A model generated the notes under the pieces. The model was not told the origin of the DNA. It saw only the letters and a program-made list of their open reading frames with translations, and made no database searches. Below are positions 7,463 through 15,155 of a stretch of 23,408 nt of DNA, piece by piece. Numbering within the stretch: the stretch's first letter is position 1; each line of letters begins with the position of its first letter. This stretch comes from Microbacterium sp. p3-SID336. Lineage in GTDB: Bacteria; Actinomycetota; Actinomycetes; Actinomycetales; Microbacteriaceae. The stretch is taken from assembly GCF_025143365.1 (NCBI RefSeq), contig NZ_JALXPE010000061.1:1-23408 (forward strand), given 5' to 3'. The position numbers were made by a program, and so were the translations under genes.

Positions 7463-8059
7463 TCAGCCTCCGGGAACCGGCGGCAGCTCGGTGATCGCGC
7501 CGAGCTTCGAGTAGCGGGGGCCGGCGAGGCGCCCGAGCGGACGAACCTTCTCGGTGTCAATGCGCCCGCCTGACATCACCTCATCGGCGATGTGCCATCC
7601 GACGACGGTTCCCACGACAAACTCCCCGCCGGTGGGGCTGAATGCGGTTGTGCTGTGAAAGCGGCACTCCATGGCGACGGGAGCCTTGAGCAGGCGTGGC
7701 ACGCGGATCGACTGGGACGGTGCAAGAGCGACCCCCAGATGCTCGGCCTCGCTTACCGAGGGTTCGAAGAACTCGGAGCTCGCGTGCAGGGCTGGGAGCA
7801 TATCGTCGCTGGCGATGTTGACGACATACTCCCCGAACTTCTCAATGTTGACGATGGTGTCCTTGCGGCTGTCGTGGCGTCGGTTCACGGTGAAGCCGAG
7901 CATCGCGGGATGTTGGCTCACCCAGGCGAACGAGCTGAATGGCGCGAGGTTCACGATGTCGATTCCGCTGGTCACCCACGCGATCGGGCGTGGCACCACC
8001 GACCCGACCAGGAGGCGATAGGTGGCCGCAGGCGAGAGGGTCGAAGCATCCACGTACAT
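7463..8059 (-). CDS. Flavin reductase-like (FMN-binding split-barrel) protein
   Basis: This 198-residue protein belongs to the flavin_Reduct / split-barrel flavoprotein family. Diagnostic stretches are the N-terminal YRLLVGSVVPRPIAWVTS, the NLAPFSSFAWVS flavin-contact segment, and RKDTIVNIEKFGEYVVNI. Members bind FMN and either reduce flavin with NAD(P)H for a partner monooxygenase or act as orphan flavoproteins. An AGGA site precedes the ATG at 8059. It stands alone, 274 bp from the binding-protein gene, with no two-component monooxygenase adjacent. The FAD hydroxylase at 18131 is of the single-component type and should not need it. The partner is unknown. Confidence 0.8.
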   Translation of the reverse strand: MYVDASTLSPAATYRLLVGSVVPRPIAWVTSGIDIVNLAPFSSFAWVSQHPAMLGFTVNRRHDSRKDTIVNIEKFGEYVVNIASDDMLPALHASSEFFEPSVSEAEHLGVALAPSQSIRVPRLLKAPVAMECRFHSTTAFSPTGGEFVVGTVVGWHIADEVMSGGRIDTEKVRPLGRLAGPRYSKLGAITELPPVPGG

Positions 8060-8148
8060 GCCGGCGTCCTATCTTCTGTGTCTGATCGCCGACATGGTCC
8101 GCGTGCGCGGGCTCGCACAATGACGCGGTGTCGGTCCTGCCCACTTTA

Positions 8149-8274
8149 CGGCTGCTCGGTCGGTGACGCGTTCGTGGTGATGTCGCGGAACGCGACTCTC
8201 GCGCCGTGACTGACGAACTGGGCTCAGCGTTCCCGGCTCGTGGCCACCGCGTTCTCGAACTTCGTGCTCTCGAC
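8149..8274 (-). pseudogene. Probable short-chain dehydrogenase (SDR) N-terminal remnant
   Basis: In the 274 bp gap between two genes, a minus-strand frame reads VESTKFENAVAT, then an in-frame TGA, then AQFVSHGARVAFRDI, closed by a TAA. This resembles the start of an SDR: first strand, then the helix and the GARVAFxDI second strand. The glycine-rich TGxxxGIG segment between them is missing, as if deleted. No further SDR motif follows. It is too short and damaged to be functional and is assigned only by pattern recognition. Confidence 0.3.
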
Positions 8275-8333
8275 CTCGTTCCCAGGCGTAGCCGCAGTGC
8301 TCCGTTGTCCCTCGTCCCCGATCGCCTCCGCTC

Positions 8334-9662
8334 TCACCCGCCTCCCGCATGGTTGCCATCTTCCTGGGCTTCGCGCAGGCCTTCGGCGACGGGGATGCGA
8401 CCCAGGAAGACCTCCTTCATCGTCGGCCCGATCGCCGTGAACGCCTCAGAGATGCGTGCTCCGTGAGGTGCTTCTATTGTGCCGTTGTCGAGCACGTCGA
8501 GGAGCGGGGAGACGTCGACGCCCTCCCCGGCCCAGTAGTCGAAGTACGACTGCTGGGCGTCGAGCACGGCGGGCAGCGCGGCACCCGTCGCGCCGAGCGA
8601 CGATGCGCCCTCGACGCTGGCGAGCCACTCCAGCACGGCCTTCTGCGCCTCGGGGTGCTCGGAGGTCGCGCTCGCGGCGGCGACGATCCCGTTCGTGAGG
8701 CTGATCCTCCCTTCCGGGCCCTCGGGCAGCGGGGCGATGCCCCACTCGAAGTCGGCGCCGTCGCGGATGTTGGCGATGTTGTAGGCACCGGTTTGGAAGA
8801 GCGCGAGCTTTCCCTGCAGGAACTGGTCGCGGCTGAAGTCGCCGTTGTCGTTGGTGTCGGCGGCCGATGGGGCGACGTGGTGCTCGTTGATGAGATCGAC
8901 GACGTACTGGGTGGCGGCGACGCCCTCGGGCGTGTCGAAGCCGAGTTCCTCGCCGTCCTGGAACACCGCTCCGGCGGATGCCAGGTAGTTCGCCCAGATG
9001 GCCTGGAAGTCGTAGGCGGCGTTGTAGCCGAACTGCGTCAGCGTCAGCGGCTCGAAGGCCTCGTCGGCCGGGGTGAGGCCGGCGCCGTCCTTCGTGAGGC
9101 GGGTCGCGACGTCGATGAGGGTGTCGCCGGCGCCGTCGGGGCTCCAGACGAGGTTCTCGACCTCCTCGACGCTCACTCCCGCTTCGTCGAGCAGCGTCTT
9201 GTTGTAGAAGACGCCGATGCCGGGGTCGGTCAGCTGGGGGACGCCCCACAGTCCGTCCTGCCACGTGAACTGGTCGACGACCGTCTGCGCCCATGCCTCG
9301 GAGGCGCCGGCGCCGAGCACTTCGTTGATGTCCAGGAGGGCTCCCGCTTCGGCGTAGTCGATGAAGTTGCTGGAGTTCACCCAGAAGATGTCGGCCGCGG
9401 AGCCGGATGCTACGTCGTTGCGCAGCGTGGTCCAGTAGTCGGCCCAGGGGATGACGTCGATCTCGATCGAGATGCCGTCGTTGGCGGACTCGAAGCCCGG
9501 CGCGGCGTCTTCGTACGCTACGGCGGCCTGATCGTCCCAGAGCCTGATCGTGACCACCTGCTCGTCGTCGTCCGTGTCGCTGCCGGCTTGGCATCCGGCT
9601 AGTGCGCTGGCTATGACAGCTGTCAGCGCCGCGACGGTCATCCGCATCAGTGGTTTGCTCAT
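8334..9662 (-). CDS. ABC transporter sugar-binding lipoprotein (CUT1 family)
   Basis: This is a 442-residue extracellular solute-binding protein (MalE/UgpB-like, SBP family 1). It starts with a lipoprotein signal peptide ending in LAGC, so C24 would be lipidated after cleavage and the protein anchored outside the cytoplasmic membrane. The mature part begins with the family pattern VVTIRLWDD...FESANDGISIEIDVIPWADYW. AAGGAG precedes the ATG. It is the last gene of the minus-strand ABC operon, 51 bp after the second permease. It should capture an oligosaccharide or polyol; the ligand cannot be read from sequence. Its C-terminus has a decayed paralogue at 7324-7455. Confidence 0.9.
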   Translation of the reverse strand: MSKPLMRMTVAALTAVIASALAGCQAGSDTDDDEQVVTIRLWDDQAAVAYEDAAPGFESANDGISIEIDVIPWADYWTTLRNDVASGSAADIFWVNSSNFIDYAEAGALLDINEVLGAGASEAWAQTVVDQFTWQDGLWGVPQLTDPGIGVFYNKTLLDEAGVSVEEVENLVWSPDGAGDTLIDVATRLTKDGAGLTPADEAFEPLTLTQFGYNAAYDFQAIWANYLASAGAVFQDGEELGFDTPEGVAATQYVVDLINEHHVAPSAADTNDNGDFSRDQFLQGKLALFQTGAYNIANIRDGADFEWGIAPLPEGPEGRISLTNGIVAAASATSEHPEAQKAVLEWLASVEGASSLGATGAALPAVLDAQQSYFDYWAGEGVDVSPLLDVLDNGTIEAPHGARISEAFTAIGPTMKEVFLGRIPVAEGLREAQEDGNHAGGG

Positions 9663-9713
9663 TGCCGTGTTCTCCTTGCTAGGCCATCGCGCTGGCGGGG
9701 GCTCATGTCTTGC

Positions 9714-10565
9714 TCACTTCATTCCCGTGATGGCGATCGAGCGCACGATCTGCTTCTGGAACACGACGAACAGGACGATGAGCGGCACGAGCGAGATCGT
9801 CGTGGCCGCCATGACATACGTCCAGTTCGCCGCGTACTGCGTCTGCACGGCCGCGGTCGCGACGGTGAGCACGGGGACCTTCGTGCCCGCGATGACGCGC
9901 GGCCACATGAAGCTGTTCCACTGACTGACCACCGTGATGAGCAGGATCGTGACGATGATGGGCGTCGACACGGGCACGACGATGTGGGACAGGATGCGCA
10001 GGTTCCCGCTTCCGTCCAGGCGTGCCGCGTCGATGAGGTCCTGGGGGATGCCGCGGAAGTACTCGCGCAGCAGGAACACCGCGTAGGGCGAGGCGAACAG
10101 GAACGGCAGCACGAGCCCGGCGAACGTGTCCTTCAGTCCCGCCCCGGCCATCATGAGGTAGAGCGGGATGACGAGGACGGTGCCGGGGATCATGAGGGTG
10201 GACAGGAAGATCCAGAAGACGACATCCCGGCCGGGGAAGGTCAGCCGCGCGAAGGCGTAGGCGGCGAGGATCGACGAGCCCACCTGGAAGACGACGACCA
10301 CGACGACGGATGCCAGGGTGATCAGCAGCGCCCTTCCGAGGTCGACGCGTCCGCCCAGCATGGCGGCGAAGCTGTCCAGGCTCCACGGGTCGGGCAGCGA
10401 CAGGGGGGAGCTGCGCGCGAAGTCGGCCGGCGATTTGAAGGCCGTGACGAAGCTGTAGAGGAACGGCAGCATCATGATGGAGGACGTGACGATCAGTCCG
10501 GCGTAGATGCCGATCGTGCGCACCGCGCCCCGCCCGCGCCGGCGCGGCTTCTCACGAGAGGTCAT
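9714..10565 (-). CDS. Carbohydrate ABC transporter permease (MalG type)
   Basis: This 283-residue membrane protein has six predicted transmembrane helices. The first is at about 19-40, and a final helix is followed by QKQIVRSIAITGMK at the very C-terminus, a hallmark of MalG-like subunits ending in ..GxxK. The cytoplasmic EAA loop DAARLDGSGNLRIL docks on the ATPase. GGAGG lies seven bases before the ATG. It overlaps the upstream permease gene by 14 bp, so the two are translationally coupled. It forms the membrane channel together with the MalF-type partner. Confidence 0.9.
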   Translation of the reverse strand: MTSREKPRRRGRGAVRTIGIYAGLIVTSSIMMLPFLYSFVTAFKSPADFARSSPLSLPDPWSLDSFAAMLGGRVDLGRALLITLASVVVVVVFQVGSSILAAYAFARLTFPGRDVVFWIFLSTLMIPGTVLVIPLYLMMAGAGLKDTFAGLVLPFLFASPYAVFLLREYFRGIPQDLIDAARLDGSGNLRILSHIVVPVSTPIIVTILLITVVSQWNSFMWPRVIAGTKVPVLTVATAAVQTQYAANWTYVMAATTISLVPLIVLFVVFQKQIVRSIAITGMK

Positions 10566-11436
10566 AGGTGATCCTCCGGCGGAAGTACAGGTGCTGCACG
10601 AGCGTGACGGACATGAGAATGATGAGCATGACGGCCGCCATCACACAGGCCCGGCCGAGGTTCCCGTTCTCGAATGCCTCGGCGTAGATGTGCCAGGCCA
10701 GCAGCGAGGTGCGGTTCTGAGGGCCGCCTCCGGTGAGGGCGTAGACCTGGTCGAACACGTTGAAGGCCGCGATCACGGTCGTCACGGTGACGAAGAACAG
10801 GGTCGGGCGCAGCAGCGGCAGCGTGATCGACCAGAAGGTGCGCAACGGCCCGGCCCCGTCGATCTCGGCGGCTTCGAGGATCTCGGGCGGCACCGCCATG
10901 ATCCCCGCGATGAAGAACAGGGACGTGTACCCGACGTTGTTCCAGAGCACGACGAACGCGACGGCCGGCAGCGCCCAGACGGGCGAGACCAGGATCTCCA
11001 GCCGATAGCCTACGATGGCACTAAGGAGCCCGCCTGTGGGCGCGAGGATCCACTTCCAGACGACCCCGAGCGCGAGCGGCGCCGAGATCCACGGGATGAC
11101 GATGAGCGTGCGGAAAAGTATGGTGCCGCGAACGCCCTTGGTCAGGAGAACGGCGAGGAGCATGCCGATGGCGATCTGGGCGGGCACGACGATGCCGATG
11201 AAGAGGAACGTGACGCCGAGCGATCCGAGGAACGTCGGGTCGGTCAGCACGTCGACGATCTGGTCGACGCCCACGAAGCGCGGGGAGTCGAGCATGTTCC
11301 AGTCCTGCGTCGTGAGCCACAGGACGACGCAGACGGGCACGACGAGGAATACCAGCACGCCCAGAGCGCTGGGCGCCAACAGGGCGTATCCCGCGAGTGC
11401 GGCGCGCGTGCGGCGGCGTTTCGTCACCGCACGCAT
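10552..11436 (-). CDS. Carbohydrate ABC transporter permease (MalF type)
   Basis: This is a 294-residue integral membrane protein of the binding-protein-dependent sugar permease family. Helix 1 is the YALLAPSALGVLVFLVVPV segment, and the EAA loop is EAAEIDGAGPLRTFWSITLP. I chose the ATG at 11436 because GGGAGGTGAG sits immediately before it; an in-frame extension to 11520 has no ribosome binding site. It is the first gene of the importer operon. No ATP-binding subunit is encoded nearby, so the complex presumably uses a shared MsmK/UgpC-type ATPase encoded elsewhere, as is common for CUT1 systems in actinobacteria. Confidence 0.9.
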   Translation of the reverse strand: MRAVTKRRRTRAALAGYALLAPSALGVLVFLVVPVCVVLWLTTQDWNMLDSPRFVGVDQIVDVLTDPTFLGSLGVTFLFIGIVVPAQIAIGMLLAVLLTKGVRGTILFRTLIVIPWISAPLALGVVWKWILAPTGGLLSAIVGYRLEILVSPVWALPAVAFVVLWNNVGYTSLFFIAGIMAVPPEILEAAEIDGAGPLRTFWSITLPLLRPTLFFVTVTTVIAAFNVFDQVYALTGGGPQNRTSLLAWHIYAEAFENGNLGRACVMAAVMLIILMSVTLVQHLYFRRRITYDLS

Positions 11437-11700
11437 CTCACCTCCCGCGCGATTGCGGAACTTCTTCGCGTCGCTGTCATGATCGGCGGGAGGCAAGCGT
11501 GCGCCGTGTTGCGTCTGCATGCGCGGGTCGCCCCATTCGGAATCGATTGGCGTCGCACTGACCCGGATCCCCGGAACGGGTGACTCAGCCCGGCAGGGCC
11601 TCCCGCGGTGCGAGATGTCGCTGCATCCGAACCGCGGCTGGGAGGTGGCGGTCTTCGCCTCGCTCTCACGGGCGCTGGATGCGATCTTCCCATCGCCGAG
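11437..11700. promoter_or_regulatory. Leader region of the sugar ABC operon
   Basis: This 264 bp gap lies between the transporter operon start and the 3' end of the MFS gene. It should hold the ABC promoter and any MFS terminator. The only striking signal is the palindrome AATCGATT (11541-11548), about 105 bp upstream of the permease start, which could be the core of a LacI-type operator. I see no clear -35/-10 pair and no gene. Confidence 0.25.
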
Positions 11701-13026
11701 TTACGCGCTCAGCGGCCGTCTCGGGACCAGCGTGATCAGGATCACGCCCACGAGGGCAACGCCAGCGAACACGTAGAAGTTCACCTGGAAACCGAGAGCG
11801 AGACTCGCGATGACGCCGCCGATCAGCGGGCCGCTCATCCCGCCCAGACGGCCGACGCCGAGCGTCCAGGCCAACGCGGTGGCGGAGTTGGCCTGCGGGT
11901 AGTACGTCGCCACGAAGCCGTTCACAAATATCTGCGTACCGATAGAGCCGAGGCCGGCGAAAGCGATGAAGACGAGCAACACGCCATAGGGCAGGCCGAA
12001 GCTCATGAGCGTAACGGCGATGAAAGCGACCACGAAGCTCGCAAGCACCACCTTCTTGATGCCGATCTTGTCGGCGATGTACGAGCCCGAGATCGCGCCG
12101 ACGATCGCGCCGACGTTGAGCGCGAGCAGGAAGCTCAGCGAACTGCCGAGGTCGTAGCCGGCCTCGCGCATGATCTGAGGCAGCCAGGTGTTCAGACCGT
12201 ACACGAGCAGCAGACCGCAGTAGCTGGCGAACGCGAGCATGAAGGTTCCGAGGATCCAGTCGCGGCTGAACATCAGGCGCAACGACCTCGGCTTCTTTGG
12301 TCCCACCGCTGCCGCATGATCCTTGGGGGTGGCAACGATGTCGGAGTAGGCGAGACCGTAGTCGTCGGCGATGCGGCGCGCCTCCTCGTGGCGTCCGCGC
12401 GCGGCGAGGTAGGCGACCGACTCGGGCATCAGTGCCCAGATGAACGGCACGAGCACGACGATGGGCAATGCGCCGAAGGCGTACAGCCAGCGCCAGTCGA
12501 TGTGCGGCAGCAGCATGATGCCGAGCAGCGCGGCGAGCACGCCGCCCACCGAGTACCCGCTGTACATGACGGCGTTGGCGAGTTGACGGCGCGCCTTCGG
12601 CGCGAACTCAACGGTCATCGCGACGCAGCTCGGGATGACCGGGCCGAGGCCCAGCCCGGTGAGGAAGCGCAGCACGCCGAACATCTCCGGCGAGGGCGCG
12701 ATCGCGGTGAGGCCCATGAGCACCGAGAACCAGGTCAACGAGATGATCATGATCCTCTTGCGGCCGAGCATGTCGGTCAGGAGACCGACGAACAACGTGC
12801 CGATGAGCATCCCGAAGAGGGCGAGACTGCCGAAGACGCCGGCCGCACTGGGGCTGACATCCCACTCTTGATCGCTCAGGATCGACGGCACGGTCGATCC
12901 GTAGACGACGAGGTCGTACCCGTCGAAGACGATGGCCACGAAGCAGAGGACGAGGACGGTCAGGCCGGACTTCTTCTTGGCGCCTCTGCCGACGATTGAT
13001 GGTCGGGGCGGTACGGCGTAGTTCAC
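11701..13026 (-). CDS. MFS transporter, aromatic acid:H+ symporter (AAHS) type
   Basis: The protein has 441 residues and twelve predicted transmembrane helices with a central cytoplasmic loop. The first helix carries FDGYDLVVYG, the Asp-rich DGYD motif of AAHS carriers such as PcaK, BenK and GenK, and the loop 2-3 motif GLLTDMLGRKR follows. These permeases import benzoate-type acids with protons, so salicylate or gentisate is the likely cargo given the neighbouring degradation genes. The start is taken as GTG at 13026, preceded by GAGGAG at an 8-base distance; a longer reading from 13074 lacks such a site. It is divergent from the PaaX-family regulator. Its promoter element is shared with the monooxygenase operon. 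Confidence 0.88.
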   Translation of the reverse strand: MNYAVPPRPSIVGRGAKKKSGLTVLVLCFVAIVFDGYDLVVYGSTVPSILSDQEWDVSPSAAGVFGSLALFGMLIGTLFVGLLTDMLGRKRIMIISLTWFSVLMGLTAIAPSPEMFGVLRFLTGLGLGPVIPSCVAMTVEFAPKARRQLANAVMYSGYSVGGVLAALLGIMLLPHIDWRWLYAFGALPIVVLVPFIWALMPESVAYLAARGRHEEARRIADDYGLAYSDIVATPKDHAAAVGPKKPRSLRLMFSRDWILGTFMLAFASYCGLLLVYGLNTWLPQIMREAGYDLGSSLSFLLALNVGAIVGAISGSYIADKIGIKKVVLASFVVAFIAVTLMSFGLPYGVLLVFIAFAGLGSIGTQIFVNGFVATYYPQANSATALAWTLGVGRLGGMSGPLIGGVIASLALGFQVNFYVFAGVALVGVILITLVPRRPLSA

Positions 13027-13072
13027 GAGATCTGCTCCTCGTCTTTGAGTGAGGGGACGTGCGAGGCCAAGC

Positions 13073-13099
13073 ATGTAACAAATACGCGGCGCTTGTCAA
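13073..13099 (-). promoter_or_regulatory. Candidate promoter/operator of the MFS transporter
   Basis: On the minus strand a perfect -35 TTGACA (13099-13094) is followed after 12 bases by TTGTTACAT (13081-13073), which overlaps the expected -10 position. The same hexamer, spacing and near-palindrome occur before the monooxygenase gene at 18061-18087. TTGTWACAA is a 9 bp inverted repeat, so a repressor bound there would block RNA polymerase. The -10 hexamer itself is poor, which suits a regulated promoter. Confidence 0.45.
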
Positions 13100-13288
13100 G
13101 ATAGTGTTTTGTATTGAGGTTCGTGCATTCTCAGGGACCGGGTACGAGTCGGGCTTGGGCGCTCACCTTGTACGCGAGGAGCACGATCTGGCGTGGCCGA
13201 CGGCGCAGATGCCTCGGACGTGTCGTCGCCAACAGGATGTTCGAGCCAGCGAGTGCTCTCTACAACCTGGATCTGGAAGAATCGTCGG

Positions 13289-14092
13289 GTGACGCCCCGT
13301 TCTCTCGTCTTCACCCTGTTCGGCGACTATTTGCGCTATTGCGGGAGGGGCGAGGTGCCGTTGACAGGGCTCACACGGATGCTTGCGCAGTTCGATGTCG
13401 ATCCGGGCACCACCCGTGTCGTGATGACCCGTCTCCGCAAGGAGGGCTGGTTCGAGTCAGAGCGTAACGGCCGGGAGGTGACCTATTTACTCTCGGACAA
13501 GGGGTGGCGTCTGCTCGACGAGGGCCGTGAGCGGATCTTCCGTCGGCGTGACGGTCGGTGGAACCGAGAGTGGTCGATGGTGATCGTGAAGTTCTCGGAG
13601 CGGCAGCGGGTGGCGCGCGACGACGCACGCAAGCGGCTGGCCTGGCTCGGTTTCGGGCAGCTCAGCGCATCGATATGGATGAGTCCTCACCCGCGTCTGG
13701 ACGAGGCCGAGCGGGCGCTCTCCGACCTGCAGCTTGTATCGCTCGACCTGCTGACGTGCTCGACACGCGGCCTCAAGGAGGATCGCGGGATCGCGGAGCG
13801 GTGCTGGGATCTCGGCGACGTGCAGGCCGACTACGCGCGCTTCGTCGAGGAGTTCGGGAAGACGCCTGCTCTGCAGGGAGCCGAGGCGTTCAAACGTCAC
13901 GTCGAGCTGACGAGCGCCTACCGTCAGTTCCCCTTCCGGGATCCGGACTTGCCGGAGGAGCTGCTGCCCGACGGCTGGACCGGGCGGGTAGCCCATGAGG
14001 TGTTCACGCGGGTCTACGCGACCCTCGAACGCGATGCCGATGGCGTGGTCGAGGAACTTGCGGGCCTGCAGGTGCGTCGCAAGGCGGAATGA
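13289..14092 (+). CDS. PaaX-family transcriptional regulator
   Basis: This 267-residue protein has the PaaX architecture: an N-terminal winged helix (SLVFTLFGDYLRY, then TRVVMTRLRKEGWF and GREVTYLLSDKG, about residues 1-70), a central ferredoxin-like domain (WSMVIVKFSE, about 90-160) and a C-terminal all-helical domain. PaaX repressors sense aryl-CoA thioesters, phenylacetyl-CoA in the prototype. A CoA thioester effector such as salicylyl-CoA would fit this locus (inference). I chose the GTG at 13289 because GGAAGA sits eight bases before it and homology starts there; the longer frame from 13193 adds unlike residues. It is divergent from the MFS transporter, so it probably controls that promoter. 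Confidence 0.85.
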   Translation: MTPRSLVFTLFGDYLRYCGRGEVPLTGLTRMLAQFDVDPGTTRVVMTRLRKEGWFESERNGREVTYLLSDKGWRLLDEGRERIFRRRDGRWNREWSMVIVKFSERQRVARDDARKRLAWLGFGQLSASIWMSPHPRLDEAERALSDLQLVSLDLLTCSTRGLKEDRGIAERCWDLGDVQADYARFVEEFGKTPALQGAEAFKRHVELTSAYRQFPFRDPDLPEELLPDGWTGRVAHEVFTRVYATLERDADGVVEELAGLQVRRKAE

Positions 14093-14266
14093 CTCGTTCC
14101 AGACAGCCAGGGCCGCTGCTTCTGCGTCGGCCCGATGAGCCCGTTTCGCCTTCTCGCTGAGATCGTCGCCGTGGAGGGGACGGAAGTCGGCATGGATCGA
14201 TCGGTTCTCGTGTGATGCGGATCCGACGAGAGTCGCGGTCAGGACTTCGATTCCTTCGTGGGAACG

Positions 14267-15076
14267 CTATGCCGAGGCCGTCACGTGATCGACGCGACGC
14301 TTGAACTCGCGGCACCGTTCCAGGAAAGCCTCATCCGAGAACAGCTCCGACTTCTCCGCCGGTACAGCCACAGCGAAGGCGAGCCAGATGCCGGGCTCGG
14401 GCGGTCGGAGCGGCATACTCAGTGCCCAGACACCACGCTCGGTCGCCTCACGGTTGAGCGCGTGTCCCTGATCTCGCGCTCGACGAAGCTCGGCCGTCAG
14501 CGTCCGGAACTGCGCGTCGCTCAGCCTCGTCCCGCTACGCGCGGCCGCATCTGAACGGTAGAGCTGTGCGAGTGCGGCGTCCGGCAGCAGCGACAGCAGC
14601 ATCTTGCCTCCCGAGGTGAGCATCGCGGGCAGGATCTGACCGCGCCTGCTGCTGACCGCGAACGATCGCCGGGGAACGTATGTCTCGATGAAGCGCGATG
14701 TCGTGCCGAAGCGGGTGACGAGACTGACGGTCTGCTCTATCTCGGCGACGAAGTCGAGGAAGTGTTGCTCGGTGCGGCTCTTGAACTCGCGAATCGCCCC
14801 GGTGCGCACCGGAGGAACGTTCATTCCGGGACCCGGACGATAGACCCGGTCCTCGTCCTGAACCGCAAAGCCGCGGTATGTGAGCATGCAGAGAAGACGG
14901 TGCGCTGTCGACCTCGAGACGCCGACGCGCTCCGCCGCAGTCATCACGCGGAGAGATCCCTCATCGCGCAGCAGCTGCAGCAGCTGGAGGGCGCCGTCGA
15001 CCGAGCCCAGCATGTACTTCGGCTCGGGAACGAGCTCTCGCCTGCCGCCCGAAGAATACTCGCCCGGATTCTGCAT
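14267..15076 (-). CDS. IclR-family transcriptional regulator
   Basis: This is a 269-residue IclR-type regulator. The N-terminal winged helix (YMLGSVDGALQLLQLL, then TAAERVGVSRSTAHRLLCML, about residues 22-80) is followed by the GAF-like effector domain (about 95-265) with the SRRGQILPAMLTSGGKMLL segment. IclR proteins commonly control aromatic-acid operons. It is divergent from the gentisate dioxygenase operon, its likely target. I chose the ATG at 15076. Neither this start nor the GTG at 15103 has a Shine-Dalgarno sequence, but a TACAAT box (15087-15082) lies six bases upstream, suggesting a leaderless transcript. The 174 bp gap to the PaaX gene (14093-14266) shows no recognisable gene. Confidence 0.87.
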   Translation of the reverse strand: MQNPGEYSSGGRRELVPEPKYMLGSVDGALQLLQLLRDEGSLRVMTAAERVGVSRSTAHRLLCMLTYRGFAVQDEDRVYRPGPGMNVPPVRTGAIREFKSRTEQHFLDFVAEIEQTVSLVTRFGTTSRFIETYVPRRSFAVSSRRGQILPAMLTSGGKMLLSLLPDAALAQLYRSDAAARSGTRLSDAQFRTLTAELRRARDQGHALNREATERGVWALSMPLRPPEPGIWLAFAVAVPAEKSELFSDEAFLERCREFKRRVDHVTASA

Positions 15077-15155
15077 AGTGGGATTGTAGCCCCGACGCTT
15101 CACGGCCCGAGGCGATACTGCTGGTGGTTCCCTCTGAACGAGAAGGAGTTCAAAG
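15077..15155. promoter_or_regulatory. Divergent promoter region, iclR-type gene / gentisate operon
   Basis: This is a short 79 bp region between divergent starts. On the minus strand TACAAT (15087-15082) is placed so that transcription would begin at or next to the ATG of the regulator. On the plus strand AAGGAG (15142-15147) is the ribosome binding site of the dioxygenase gene. No strong -35 was found for either direction, consistent with activator dependence. Confidence 0.4.

Noticed and set aside
8349..9602. 417-codon plus-strand open frame opposite the sugar-binding protein
   Set aside because: Antisense shadow; composition is skewed and the minus-strand frame has a lipoprotein signal and family match.
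9705..11583. Two long plus-strand open frames opposite the ABC permeases
   Set aside because: Dominated by charged repeats from antisense reading of hydrophobic helices; no ribosome binding sites or family motifs.
11608..12999. Long plus-strand open frame (463 codons) opposite the MFS transporter gene
   Set aside because: It is very rich in His, Glu, Asp and Arg with no domain pattern, and is fully explained as the antisense of GC-rich codons of the membrane protein, which itself shows clear AAHS motifs.
14093..14266. Minus-strand frame open across the gap between the PaaX and IclR genes, continuing antisense into the PaaX gene
   Set aside because: The sequence looks mildly protein-like but has no start codon, no recognised family and is continuous with an antisense shadow, so chance openness in GC-rich DNA is the simpler reading.
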